Positions 24,754 to 35,783 of a stretch of DNA of 64,000 bases are shown here, one piece after another. Position 1 is the stretch's first letter. Every line of letters starts with the position of its first letter. The notes below the pieces were generated by a model. That model made no database searches, was not told where the DNA came from, and saw only the letters and a program-made list of their open reading frames with translations. The position numbers and the translations under genes were made by a program. The stretch is taken from assembly GCA_025667525.1 (NCBI GenBank), contig CM046877.1, forward strand, positions 297,162,364 to 297,226,363. Direction: 5' to 3'. The DNA is from Glebionis coronaria (taxonomy: Eukaryota > Streptophyta > Magnoliopsida > Asterales > Asteraceae).

Positions 24754-27700
24754 ATGGCTGAATCATCTTCCACCCCCAAGATTACCAAAATCACTCTTAA
24801 ACCATCCACTCATGTTAACTATCCCATTGATGACATCTTCTTCAAACCAAACAACATCACCTTGCTTAAACCTGAATCCATTAAGTCTGTTCATGGGGAA
24901 CAAGTTTTGACTTATCTAACCAAAAGTGTTTTAATGTATGCTTTATTTGAAGATCTTGGTATAATGTTTCAAAATGTGCTAAAAGAATTTTGGTTTACAG
25001 CAGAGGCTTCTAACAACAAGAAGTCCATTGAGTTTGATTCTACCACGATGGGGATTCATGGTAGATTTGGGTTAAAATCATTTAGAAAAGTTTTGGGGTT
25101 AGATTATTTGGAAAACCCTAATGAATATGAAGCAGTACCTGATGATTTTATGGTTTTTAAAAAGTTCTTTAAAGAAATTGGGTATACTAAAGAAATATCT
25201 GAAAAATGGGGGTTCAAAAGGAGTGCTTTGCCACCAAGATGGAAATTATTGGTGAACATACTCATCGAATGTTTGGGGGGGGGGGGGGGGGGGGGAACTG
25301 GAGGTCTTGACCAGATCAACCAAAAAGATGCTATCATTTTATATTGTCCGGCCAAGGGGGTCAAAGCTGATTTTGGGAGGATTATTTTTGAAGATCTCCA
25401 TGCAAAGCTGGAGAAAAAGACTAGAGAGAAAAACGTTTTGTACACCAGATTTCTATCTCTCCTTTTTGCTGACCATCTTGGAAATGATTTTTCAAAAATA
25501 ACTAGAGAGCAACTAATTTTTAAGACCTTTGATCTTACTCGCTGGAACATTCCAGTCAGCACCATTGATCCTCCTCTTACACAACCCATGCTGGACATCT
25601 ACTCAGCAGATGGTCCAGTAGTGTACAAAGCTCCTAAAGATACTTCTCCAACTGGAGAAGCGGATCTACAAGGCAAAAAGCCTCTCATCAGAAGCAAACG
25701 TCAATTAATAACAAGAAGGTTAGACGTGGGTCCAGAAAGAGGAAAACCCTCATACAATCTTCCTCAAATAAGATTGATGATGATTCCCAAGGCCATCCTT
25801 TGAAGAAGACCAAGTCCCTGGCCAATGGCAAGAACCCCAGCCAGCCATCACCTTCAGTCTCGGCTGGAGGAGATATGCATAAAGAGACCCAGCAAGAAAC
25901 CCATCTCTCAACTTCTTTAAGAGGGAAGGGTGAAGATGGAGCTCACCCTCAGCTCAGTAGTGTGGAGTCAGCATTGGTAAGTACTTTCATTCTGAATACA
26001 AGTCATACTTCATTACCAATTTCTATCACTTGTCACTCTAAGTCTGCATCAGGGAATGATGTGTCAGCAAATCCAACAGCTGATGCTAACCCTGGCCTAT
26101 CTGTTTCTAATAATGTAGCTCCCCCACAACAGGGTTCTACTGAAGGAACCAAAAACATTATCATTCATCTAAATTTATCAGGGACTCTTTCTCAGGATCC
26201 ATCAGGTCAAACCAACCCTAGTGGTGAAGGGCTTGAAACTGATCCACACACTCATGCTGATGCTCCAAAGATTTCCAAGGAAGTGCATCTCACCACTGGA
26301 GCCAAGGTGGGACACTTGCCTACTTTTGTTGTTAGTATGTCTGGAGATGATCTGGAGAAATAACTTGGGTTCAATGAGAGAATTCCAGTCAATCTAGATG
26401 ACAGTGATGAAGAACCTGCTGATGCAACACTATTTCCACTTTCACCTAGAGCTGAGCAGGTAAAAGAATTAACCAATCAAGTGTTGATTCTTCAATCACA
26501 GGTTGCAAGACTAAAGGAAGAAAAGGTGCTTGCCAACAACAAAATCTCAACTATCAAAGCAAGACCACATCCTCCTTCTGTTGAACAAATTAAGGATGTC
26601 CTCATTGCTGCTTTGAAGCCCTTAGTCCAAGATGTGGCCACCACCACTTCCCTAAAGCAAGAGATGTCCTCTCTAATGGAATCCATCAATGGTGCTTCCA
26701 TGGAGTTTCCACCAGAATTCACACCAGTTCCTGGCCAAGTTAATACCTTGTGTGATTCTGTGTCCAAGATCAAAGATAGAGTGGCGTTGCTTGAGAAACA
26801 AAAGCTGACAATTTCTGAAGAGGTTCAGCAGAATCTAAATTCCCTTGAAACTGTTCCAGCCATGCTGGACAAGGTAACTAACACTCTTGATCATCTTTGT
26901 GGCTTCTTCCCTGTTGAATGGTCATCAGAAGCTGCTGGGCAGTCTTCTGCTAAGGGGTAGAAAAACACAATCCAGCAGCTCTTTCGGAAACATGCCCAAA
27001 AGAAGGCTAAAAAACAATCCATTGAGTCACCCATCACTAAAAAGAGCCCAGCAAAGGGTAAGGGGGAGTCATCAGCCAAAGATGATGATATGCAAGGTTC
27101 ACCTCCCTTAATACCAAAAAACAAAGATCTTACTTTAAATGATCAGTTGATCAGCGCTGGAGTGGCCACTCAGGAAGAACTTGACAAGTTATATAGGCTT
27201 CAGCAAGAAGAAAAGCTAAGAGATCTGAAGCCAAGCTTGTATGAGCAAATTGGAAGAATTGAAATAGAAAGTGTCTTCAAGAAGAAAGTGTTATATGAAA
27301 AGTTTTGTATAACAAGACTCAACAGAAGAAACATCTCACCAATCACCAATGTTGATATGTTGACCAACAAAGGTGACGTCCATCTCAAGTTCTATAGAGG
27401 TGATGAAACTGATGAGATACTTGAAAACTTTCAAGGAAAAGAACTTCCTTATACTGAAGGGATGGAAATGAGTGTGATAATTGAGAAAAGGATATCCAAG
27501 AGATGGGATGAATTTCGCACCAGAAGCGAGCACTATATGAGAAATCATGAAAGACTAGGTGAAATTCTGAACATCAACACTCAAGCTTCTCTGGAAGATC
27601 AAGATCTAATACTGGAGCTGAACAAAAGGACAAATCTGATACAACCTGAAGTTGGTGATATCTTTGTCACTACAAAGAAATACAAAGGCCTTGTTCAGTT

Positions 27701-27986
27701 TCAAAATCATCTCCCTGGTCATGTACTGGACGAACCAGAACTAGGAATGATTATGTTCAATCATCAAGAACGTCAAGACTTTGTGGGCATAAGTGATCTT
27801 GATAAAATGAACAATGAACTTCTCTTGAATGTTCAAAGGATCTTTTACTCTCTTCATGGTGGTCCAGGACTTATTGATGCTGATAAAACCTTCAGCATGT
27901 GCTTGCTTGCTATATTGGACCATAGAAACTCAGATCCATTAACTCAGACTTCCATCATTGAAGAAATTAGGCCTAAGGAGAAGTGA
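24754..27986 (+). pseudogene. Element B post-pol (env-like) ORF, Sirevirus type
   Basis: Starts MAESSSTPKITKITLK. One frameshift (~25730) and two in-frame stops (26361-26363 TAA, 26958-26960 TAG) interrupt about 1080 codons. N-terminal domain: VLTYLTKSVLMYALFED, EFWFTAEA, GFKRSALPPRWKLLVNILIE, then a Gly run encoded by a 21-G tract, then DQINQKDAIILYCPAKGV. Middle: Ser/Thr-rich. Then coiled-coil-like VLILQSQVARLKEEKVLANN and VSKIKDRVALLEKQKL, and a basic KKAKKQ segment. C-terminal globular part to IIEEIRPKEK. I see no clear signal peptide or transmembrane segment, so 'envelope' is only a positional name. Function unknown. Confidence 0.75.
25275..25295 (+). repeat. Poly-G tract (21 G) in coding sequence
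   Basis: Twenty-one consecutive G, encoding seven Gly in frame between LLVNILIECL and TGGLDQINQ. The length is a multiple of three, so the frame survives. Confidence 0.97.
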
Positions 27987-28152
27987 ATAATCATTTGTAA
28001 TAATGTTTGTTGTAATTTGTAATGTTGTTGAATAAATGATTATCTAATGTTTATAAGTTACTAATTGTTCAGTGCAAGTAAGAAGAAGTTGTTATGATCA
28101 CTTACTACTGACATTAGACTTAGGCTATTTGTATATCCAAATAGGGGGAGAT
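27987..28152 (+). promoter_or_regulatory. Element B 3' UTR and polypurine tract
   Basis: After the ORF stop at 27984 there is a short AT-rich tail, then the tract AAATAGGGGGAGAT (28139-28152) immediately before the LTR. The tract primes plus-strand synthesis. Confidence 0.85.
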
Positions 28153-29062
28153 TGTTGGGTCAGTATTTACTGACCCTAAACCAACTCTAGGATTTGAATA
28201 TAAAATACCCCTAAGTGTTTCATGCTCAGCAGTAAGGCCAGTCTGTTGATGGATGACCAGAGGAACAAAGTTCCTACTAAAGACTTTAAAGCTGAAGAAA
28301 GTTCAGCACTCCCCTTCTAGTGAACTTAGAAGACAAAGGAGTCTTCGCTTCAAATACTAGGGGGTCTAGTTGCTGAAGAACAAGGACTGAAGAAGGGCTT
28401 TCAGTTCAGTTTGGCTTGACAATACCAAACTAAATGATGTCGATCTCCTCTAGGATACTGAAGACTCTTCAGTATTATGATGGTTTGCATTAGGAGGGAA
28501 AGGATAACTTTAAGTCAAAGTAGGTTTCTTGTATACTTAGATATAAGTACAACCTTTATCTTTTCTAGAATAGTCTATTAAGTACTTTGTACTGTTTATC
28601 CAGCATGAGCATCAACCACCTACTGGATAAACTGATGCATTGGTACATACAAAATGCAAACCCTAATTTACACTGCCTATATAAAGGAGTGTACATTGGG
28701 AGAGAAAGGGAACCAATACAAGAGCATAAACTCTAGAAAACCTTTCTCTCTCGATACCAACTAAACCATATAGCCAAAGATGCATATGAACGTTTAGATT
28801 GGAGCTTAGATTTTAACTTTGTTTAAACGTTTAAGTAGAGGAGATCAAACCCCATTGTCATTCAACCACTTTGTAATCCGCAAACAAAGTGGGTTATAGA
28901 TTCTTTATTTGATTCTAATAAAAGTCTATACGTTGAAAAGTATATTAGTATTGTTGTTTTAATCTTTCATAGTTCTTATCTTATGTTAAAACAACACACT
29001 TGAGTCAAAGTAATAGTTATTACTTAAGATAATAAGTAATATCGAAATACTAGGGACCAACA
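28153..29062 (+). repeat. Element B 3' LTR
   Basis: Copy of 16613-17523, ending ACCAACA at 29062, followed by GTCTT. Substitutions relative to the 5' copy are scattered and few. The palindrome at 16915-16935 reappears with small changes. Confidence 0.95.
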
Positions 29063-31225
29063 GTCTTTTCTATTTTTCTTCTCATAATGGCTTATAGTCA
29101 CATGTCAGACTATAACCCGGTCTCTAAAGAAAGGAAAGTCTTTTACTTATCTTCAACAACGAGAAATTAATTTTTCTCGGCCATGGGCTTATATCAAAAC
29201 ATTCAAAGTTTTAAGCTCATGAACACAAGGAAAATGTTCATTTATGTACATTATTCCTTAACAACGGGAAATTACGTTTTTCTCGAGTTTTTGAGCACAA
29301 TTTTTCAAAGTATTTCAAAACTGTGTGCTCATATACTCCTCTATTTTAATTAGAATTTATTTTCGAGGGGGAGTATAAAGATTTCATGAACATTTGTTCC
29401 AAACTTTCATGCAACATTATTCTCTCCATGTTTCATCACTAGTTTCACAAAAATTTCAATCACATTCAATTTTTGAGGGGGAGAATAGTGATTAAAATGT
29501 GATCAAAATGTTTCATATATGGATAAGATCTTTGATATAAGTGTTTTCTCTTCCTAATATGTGCAAAAACTCTTCCTTTTATGATGCACATATGTAGGGG
29601 GAACGTTTTTTGTGATATTGAAAATTTTTCTGGTTACGATATCTATACCCTTCAACTCAAATATTCACGACGATATTGGTGTCAAAAGGTGGTTAGGTAC
29701 TCTTTTTATGATCCAACCAGAACCGGAGGGATCTTCCCATGGACAATCTATTAGAACTTAGAAGTCCATAGGAAAGATGGAGTAGTTGAGTGAGCGAGAA
29801 TAATGCCGACTAACGACTAAAGCTAGCACTGGAACAATCACAACAAGGTGCTAGTTATGACGTCTTGGTAAGCATTGAAGGGATTGAAGAATGAAAAAGA
29901 AATATAAGGATAAAGGGTGTAAAGAAATAAGCCCTCCATACAACCTAGGCAAAAACCGGGTTAATACATCTATTATCAGAATCACTTTGATGATTTCTGA
30001 TATTGAATACAAAGCATCATAGACCCAGTGATGCAATGCACAACCCTTCCCAGCCTACTCAAGCTTCTCTCAAAAGAAGTTTCTTTTATTGTCACCGAGT
30101 TCAACTCATTTCTATCAACTTTCTCACTCCGAGATAGTATATATTAAAAAGGCGACAGTCTGCTCCATCCTCTAATCACCAAATAAGCGTGCACTTATAG
30201 AGTCTAGAGCCAACGAGATTCATCAAAAATCTCATTAGGACACTTATTCCATATATCAATTGTTGTTCATCATTAGAACACAAGCGATAATTTATAGATT
30301 CCTACGCTCTATCCTTGTGATATTGCCAGAACATTCAGAGTGATACTCTTTAGTATTCACAGTGATGAATGGAAATCCTTCCAGTGTTAACATCAAATAG
30401 CACTGCGGTAGGTCATATGTAAGATTCACTTGAATTAAACATATGCTAACTGGAAAGCAACAGAGGTTTGATTCTTTCTTGATTCAAAATCGTTCCAGGT
30501 CTCGACGCAATATCTTTATGATCTTGCCAGAAGATTTAGAGTAATACTTCTTAGTATTTACTGTGACGAATGGAAATCCTTCCAGTGTCATCATCAAACA
30601 GCACTGCGGTAGGTAACTTGTGAGATTCTATACGAATCAAACTTGTGTCAACTAGAAAGCAACAATGGTTTGGTTCTTAATTGATTCAAATTTGTTCCAG
30701 GAAATGAATTGACGACTTAATCAGTAGAATGGAACTGCATGATTCACTCTTTACTATGAACTATCTTTCGAGATGTTCAAGTAATGAGAACGGCAACCAC
30801 AGCCGGAAACCCTGTCAAGGAAGTTCTTTGAACTTACCTAATCACAGGTACAATACTTGTACTGTATAACAGGAAACCGGAGGAATGAAAACGATGGCGT
30901 TATCTCAAGAGTGGCAATTCAAGGCCACATACTCAAGTAATTTAAGAAAGTTTAAGAACATCTAAAGACAAAGACTTTCGCTACTCTGATGATCAAAGGA
31001 TTTTGTTAACAAGCTTTCAAGACAATGCAAAATATGAGTATGTGGGGAAAGACACAAGAACACAAGTTGGCAAAGTTTCAAGATCAAGCCAAGGCAAAGA
31101 TCAAAGATCCAAGGTCACAAGTCATGAAAGGAACTATGAAAGAACTCTTATGACAACGAGCTTCAAAGTCTGCAACATCAAAGAAGTGAAGTCACATATT
31201 ACATGACCACCCCTTAGGGGGAGAT
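29063..31225 (+). other. Element A long 3' noncoding tail with tandem duplication and repeated polypurine motifs
   Basis: No gene. It carries G-rich polypurine-like motifs at 29365-29373, 29475-29483 and 29595-29604, and the true tract TTAGGGGGAGA at 31214-31224. A ~200-bp unit is tandemly duplicated: about 30313-30498 and 30512-30700, both containing TGGAAATCCTTCCAGTGT and GCACTGCGGTAGGT. A related tail lies inverted at 39672-42063. An open stretch at 31003-31206 is Lys/Ser-rich and probably not coding. Confidence 0.8.
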
Positions 31226-31586
31226 TGTTAGCTGTATTTAAAGTGATGGTCATATAATATACCGTTGCGAAGCTCGTGGAAAATGCTATTCATTGGTGTC
31301 GAGAGTTCTTAATTTATGTTATGTATGTAACAGGAATTAGTCCCGAACATACAAATGAGGAAGGCCTTCTATACATAACACATGTAGTATAAAAGGCCCC
31401 AAGCACCTCATTTGTGTGTGTTTTCCATTTTCATAGTTAGTAGAGAGAGAAACATCATCTCTTTCTCTCACTAAGAGATCACAACTCTTTGTTCTCTCTT
31501 TTATTCTTCATTTTAATAAATTCTTTCTTTTTTGGTTTAATCTATCATGTTATTCGTGTTTGGTTAGTCGTGTGTTAGGTCATACA
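31226..31586 (+). repeat. Element A 3' LTR
   Basis: Begins TGTTAGCTGT directly after the polypurine tract and probably ends GGTCATACA at 31586, where minus-strand pol sequence of element C begins. Length 361, close to the 367-bp LTR of the related element E. TATA element TATAAAAG at 31388-31395. The right end is inferred from the TGT...ACA rule and the change of content; the partner LTR lies outside the window. Confidence 0.78.
31388..31395 (+). promoter_or_regulatory. TATA box of element A LTR
   Basis: TATAAAAG in the context GTAGTATAAAAGGCCCC, about 160 bases after the LTR start, a position usual for a copia LTR promoter. Confidence 0.65.
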
Positions 31587-31589
31587 AAA

Positions 31590-33058
31590 AGGTTTAGTTA
31601 AAAGATCAGCCACATTATCTTCTATGTCTACTCTATCTGGATGTATTAAACCTTTTTCAAAACAATCCCTTATAAAATGATACCTAATTTCTATGTGTTT
31701 AGTTTTAGAATGATGTACAGGATTTTTAATAATGCAAAGGGTACTATTATTATCTACAAAAATCTTGGTATGCATAAAATTGTACCCATAATCTAAAAGC
31801 TGATTTTGAATCCATAGTACTTTCCCACAACATGCAGCAGCAGCCACATACTCAGCCTCAGTTGTTGAATTGGCCACCACTGTTTGTTTCTTGCATTGCC
31901 AAGAAATAAGTCTACTCCCAAGAAATTGACATCCACCATTTGTGGATTTCCTATCATTGTTGTCTCCTCCATAATCGCTATCTGAATATCCCACAAGCTC
32001 CAATGGAGAATCTTTAGGGTACCATAATCCCTGAGTAGGATAGCACCTAAAATACCTAAAGATCCTTTTGACAACATGAAGATGACACTCTTTGGGATTC
32101 ACTTGATGACGAGCACATGCACACACAGCAAACATGATGTTAGGTCTAGAGGTAGTAAGATACATCAACGAACCAATTATTGACCTATAATGCCTGAAAT
32201 CAACATCCTTTCCATCTCCAATCTTTACCCAGGGGTGTTCCCTGTCCATGGGGGTGCTAGCCCGTTTCTCATGAGGGCAAAAGCCAAATTTCTTCAAAAT
32301 TTCTTCTACATACTTCTCTTGAGAGATGAAGATACCATTTTCTTTCTGTTGGACTTGAAGACCTAGAAAGAAGTTCATCTCTCCCATTGTACTCATTTGA
32401 AATTTGTCAGTCATCAGCTTGGAGAATTCTTCACTCATCTTTGGATTGGAGGATCCAAAAATAATATCATCAACATAGACCTGGACAAGCAGAAAATCTT
32501 TTCCATTCTGCTTGGTAAAGAGATTTTGGTCTACGGTGCCCCTCTTGAAACCATTTTCCACAAGATAAGTGGATAAAGTACCATACCATACTCTAGGGCT
32601 TGATGAAGGCCATACATTGCCTTTTTTACTCTATAAACCTTGTCTGGATGCTCTGAATCTTCAATACCAGGAGGTTGCATAACATATACTTCCTATTGAA
32701 TTGTTCCATATAAGAAAGCACTCTTAACATCCATCTGGTAGACTGTGAAACCCATACAAGAAGCATAGGCAAGGAAAATCCTTATTGCTTCAATCCTAGA
32801 AACAGGTGCAAAAACCTCTTCATAGTCAATGCCTTCTTCTTCTTTGTAACCTTGAGCAAACAGTCTTGCCTTGTTTCTGATCACTATACCTCTTTCATCT
32901 CTCTTGTTTCTTAGAACCCAACGTGCTCCAATTGGTCTCACATGCTCGGGGACAGTCTACAAGTTCCCATATTGGATGGCAAACTGGTGAAGCTCATCCT
33001 ACATTGCTTCAACCCAACTTGGTTCTTGAAGAGCATCAAAAATCTTCTTGGGCTCATT
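31590..33058 (-). pseudogene. pol: Element C reverse transcriptase and RNase H
   Basis: RT motifs: [80 protein letters not shown] (catalytic pair intact), MNFFLGLQVQQ. RNase H: GYSDSDYGGDNNDRKSTNGG, NSTTEAEYVAAAACCGKVLW, IFVDNNSTLCIIKNPVHHSK, HIEIRYHFIRDCFEKGLI, NVADLLTKPF. Stops near 32693 (after GTIQ) and in the 32942-33058 stretch, and frameshifts near 32570 and 32970, break it. The end is truncated at the element A junction. Confidence 0.87.
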
Positions 33059-33613
33059 CTATGACAAAAAGCAGGCAAACAAACATTCCTGAACTAAAGG
33101 GGTATCACCCTTTTTGTGAATGTTGGTAATGAATCCTCCTTGGGGATTCTTCTTTCTTCTTGTTTGAACTGGTGAATTGATGGGACCAATGATTTGAGTG
33201 GGAGGATGAATTTTGGAAACTTTAGTGACAGTTCCTCCCCCAAACAATGTGTTATCATGTACTGTAGACTCCAAGGTACCATAATCTCCATCATCATGAT
33301 TTCCATACTCACTTGAACTATGAAGCACATTGTCAGCTTTTGGATTGATGACGCTGACACCTTCATTGTGTATGGAATTTTCACCAAGTTCAAGCACTTC
33401 TTTGTCAGTGGATGGAAGCAAGCTATCAGCGGCTGTATCAGGCGTGTCAGCGGTTGAACTACTTTTGTCAATGGATGAAATACTTTCACTGACTTGTTCT
33501 TCTTGTTGCTTTCTCTCCACTTCTCTTTCTGCAGTAGATGCTTTAATATATTCTTCACTCCAAATGGGTAAGTCCACAAAGGAAAATGTGGGAGTGAACT
33601 CATCTGCTTGTGA
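33059..33613 (-). pseudogene. Element C integrase-RT linker
   Basis: Ser/Thr/Asp/Glu-rich linker beginning MDLPIWSEEYIKAST and ending in PQGGFITNIHKKGDTPLV, then QECLFACFLS just before the RT. A TAG at 33059-33061 separates it from NEPKKIFDALQ. Variable region, no catalytic motif. Confidence 0.7.
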
Positions 33614-34654
33614 TCATATCACCTTTGTAGCTTGTGTACCTACATTATCAATAGTAAATTCTTCCACAATCTTTGGAGAGTTCTCCAAGATGACTAGATT
33701 AGTAACAAGCAAATGATTCATAAACCTAGACAACGGCTCTAAATCAAAAAGCCAGTCTGGTCCATTTGCATGATCACTAGGTTTACTTTCCAAAAAGTCA
33801 ACATGCACATTTTCTGTTATGACCTTATCCCTCTTGTGGTAAACCCTATACCCTTTGTTGTTTATAGAATAACCCACAAAATATCCCTCATCACCTTTTG
33901 AATTAAACTTACCTAGGTTTTCACTAGTATTAAGAATCACTACATGACATCCAAAGGGTCTAAGAAAATGTATATTAAGTTTTCTATTCCAAAAGAGCTC
34001 ATAGGGGGTCTTATTGTGAATTTTATTGACCAAGGCTCTATTCTGAACATAGCATGCAGTATTCACAGCCTCATCCCAAAAAGCAATGGGTAACTTAGCA
34101 TCTGCTAACATGGTCCTAGATGCTTTAATAAGAGTTCTATTTCTCCCCTCAGCTACACAATTTTGTTGTGAAGTTCTAGCTATGCTAAACTCCCTAGTAA
34201 TTTCATTATCCACACAGAAGGCATCTAAGAGGTCATTTCTAAACTCATCACCATTATCACTTCTAAGAATGTTAACTGTAAACCCTGATTTCTTTTCCAT
34301 TTGATTAATAAAATTGATTAAGGTTTTGGCAGTGTCACTCTTCTTGACTAAAAATAAACTCTATGTAAACCTAGAATGGTTATTAGTGACCACAAAGTAA
34401 TAAGATTTGTCATTTAAACTCTCTATATTAGTAGGTCTAAATAAGTCCATGAGAAGCAAGTGTAGGGGTTTAGAACTAGAATGAACACTCTTAGATTTGA
34501 ATGAGGACTTGTGTTGTTTGCCCTTAAGACGTGCAACAGAATTATGATCATTGTGGAATGCTTTTGAGGGAAATCCTTTCACAAGATCATGCCTCACAAG
34601 TCTATTCATGTTCTTAAAGTTAATGTTCCCTAACCTTCTGTGCCATAAGATACT
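33614..34654 (-). pseudogene. pol: Element C integrase
   Basis: Pre-integrase LWHRRLGNINFKNMNRLVRHD, then LKGKQHKSSF in place of the usual CxKGK, so one zinc ligand is lost. Core: LLMDLFRPTN (Asp), ILRSDNGDEFRN (Asp), SQQNCVAEGRNRTLIKASRTML (Glu; surrounding residues altered). C-terminal: FLRPFGCHVVILNTSENLGKF, DEGYFVGYS, VHVDFLESKP. A TAG at 34361-34363 lies after NNHSRFT, a place normally held by Trp. Beyond 34654 the homology stops abruptly. Confidence 0.85.
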
Positions 34655-35783
34655 TGATAAGTGGGAAAACACTCATCATTTATAACCTAAAAACCACTTA
34701 AAACACGGTCAAAATAATCAAATTATACTTTAAATTATCAGAATTACGCGTGTATTTGTTGTCTTGTGTGTTTTAGGAAAAATAGGTACAAGAGAAACAA
34801 ACATGAGCTTTTATGGGTTATATCTGACAAATGAAGAAAAGACAAAACAAGACACCAAGGACCAATCTTGCCAAGTACTTGAAGATATAAGGGTTTTAGA
34901 AGTTGAAGTTTAAAGTCCACGGGCTAGTTTTACCATGTTTTCAAAGTATAAAGCAAGAAAGGGAAATCTTCCCAATATTCATTAACTACAAGGACTGTTC
35001 TTGTATATTATTGATAGTTATACACAGCTGGACCAATCAAATGCCACAAGTACATCTCGTACCCGGATTCAAAAGCAAATAACCAATCAAAAATCCCCTT
35101 TAAAGATAAGATCTGTGTGACATCTTCATAGCGAATGAGAAGTCGCCACGTCGCCTATTTCTTCAACAGCAATTGGAAGATGAATAAGACGATTTCAGAA
35201 GAAGGTTTCAACACAAGAAGTGGTTGTAGACACCTCCTTAATACAATTATAACATCCAGTTAGACTCAAATTAACAATTTCAACTTTCCCCAAATAAACC
35301 CAAATCCTACAATAAATAAGATTCTTAGTTTGACACGTGTTGATTGCTGATTCGCCAAGCCACGTCATTGTATCCCTCTCGTCACTCTTCTTGTTGCCTA
35401 TTAATTCTGAATTCCATCCTCACATCACACAGTTAGATAGCAGTTAGCTTAAAATTAGCATTTTCTCCCAAATCTCTTTCTCTCCTTTTGTAGTGTGTGT
35501 TTAACACACACACACACACTAAGCTGTTAGAATTCAATTAATGCAGTTGTAACAATTTTACTTTTCAATCAATAAAAGTTCATTCTCATTCCTTCAAATT
35601 CTGTCTCAATTCATTGCTAGTTTCAAAAGCTTTTGAGTTATTGTTTTTGAGTTTGAAGATTCTGGATGTGAGTTTTAAAGGAATCTTAATTGAATTTGTA
35701 GTTATAATTGTTAGGGTTGCCGGTTATCACCATGTTTGGAAGAAATTTTATCACAGCCATTGGTAGAACGATACAGAGCAGTT
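34655..35783 (+). other. Unclassified AT-rich segment, possible truncated LTR
   Basis: No ORF. It begins TGATAAGTGGGAAAAC exactly where element C homology ends, a start that fits an LTR terminus, and ends where the element D LTR begins. The part 35390-35650 looks like a transcribed LTR leader. Near 35709 a GTTGCCGG word recalls the core of a gypsy primer site, and near 35760 a TGGTAGAACGATACAGAGC string recalls an initiator-Met site, but both are degenerate. No partner repeat is in the window. Confidence 0.35.
35504..35519. repeat. Microsatellite (AC)8
   Basis: Eight AC dinucleotides in the unclassified segment. Confidence 0.95.

Larger units (their letters stand above)
16613..29062 (+). mobile_element. 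Ty1/copia element B, Sirevirus-like, with post-pol ORF
   Basis: LTRs of 911 and 910 bases start TGTTGGGTCA and end ACCAACA. Flanks are GTGTT (16608) and GTCTT (29063), a 5-bp duplication with one mismatch. Order: primer site, gag with zinc knuckles and a long C-terminal extension, protease, integrase, RT, RNase H, a 750-base spacer with direct repeats, then a ~1080-codon extra ORF before the polypurine tract. A post-pol ORF (env-like) and long gag are hallmarks of the SIRE/Maximus (Sirevirus) copia lineage. Several frameshifts and stops inactivate it. Inserted into the 3' noncoding region of element A. Confidence 0.93.
1..31586 (+). mobile_element. Ty1/copia element A, 5' part outside window, split by two insertions
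   Basis: A is present as three pieces: 1-167, 12426-16612 and 29063-31586. The first junction is the Tekay insertion and the second is copia B. Reading across the first junction restores one continuous frame. The order gag/protease spacer, protease, integrase, reverse transcriptase, RNase H is that of Ty1/copia. The 3' LTR (31226-31586) follows a polypurine tract. The right end abuts the C-terminal pol codons of a minus-strand copia element (C), so A probably inserted into C. The 5' LTR and most of gag lie before the window. The element is inactive, with several stops and frameshifts. Confidence 0.85.
31587..34654 (-). mobile_element. Ty1/copia element C, internal fragment (integrase to RNase H)
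   Basis: Minus-strand pol from the pre-integrase domain (34654) to the end of RNase H (ADLLTKPF near 31590). Neither LTR is visible. The left end is cut by the 3' LTR of element A, the right end by unrelated sequence starting TGATAAGTGGG at 34655. Gag, protease and LTRs are missing from the window. The RNase H end resembles SIRE-lineage copia elements. Confidence 0.8.

Noticed and set aside
30391..31206. Coding potential in the element A tail (31003-31206) and its inverted relative (40391-40678)
   Set aside because: The two tails do not share a conserved reading frame, and the 40391-40678 stretch spans the tandem noncoding unit.
35709..35780. Primer binding site defining a plus-strand element in the unclassified segment
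   Set aside because: Both look-alikes (GTTGCCGG core and TGGTAGAACGATACAGAGC) need several mismatches or an insertion.
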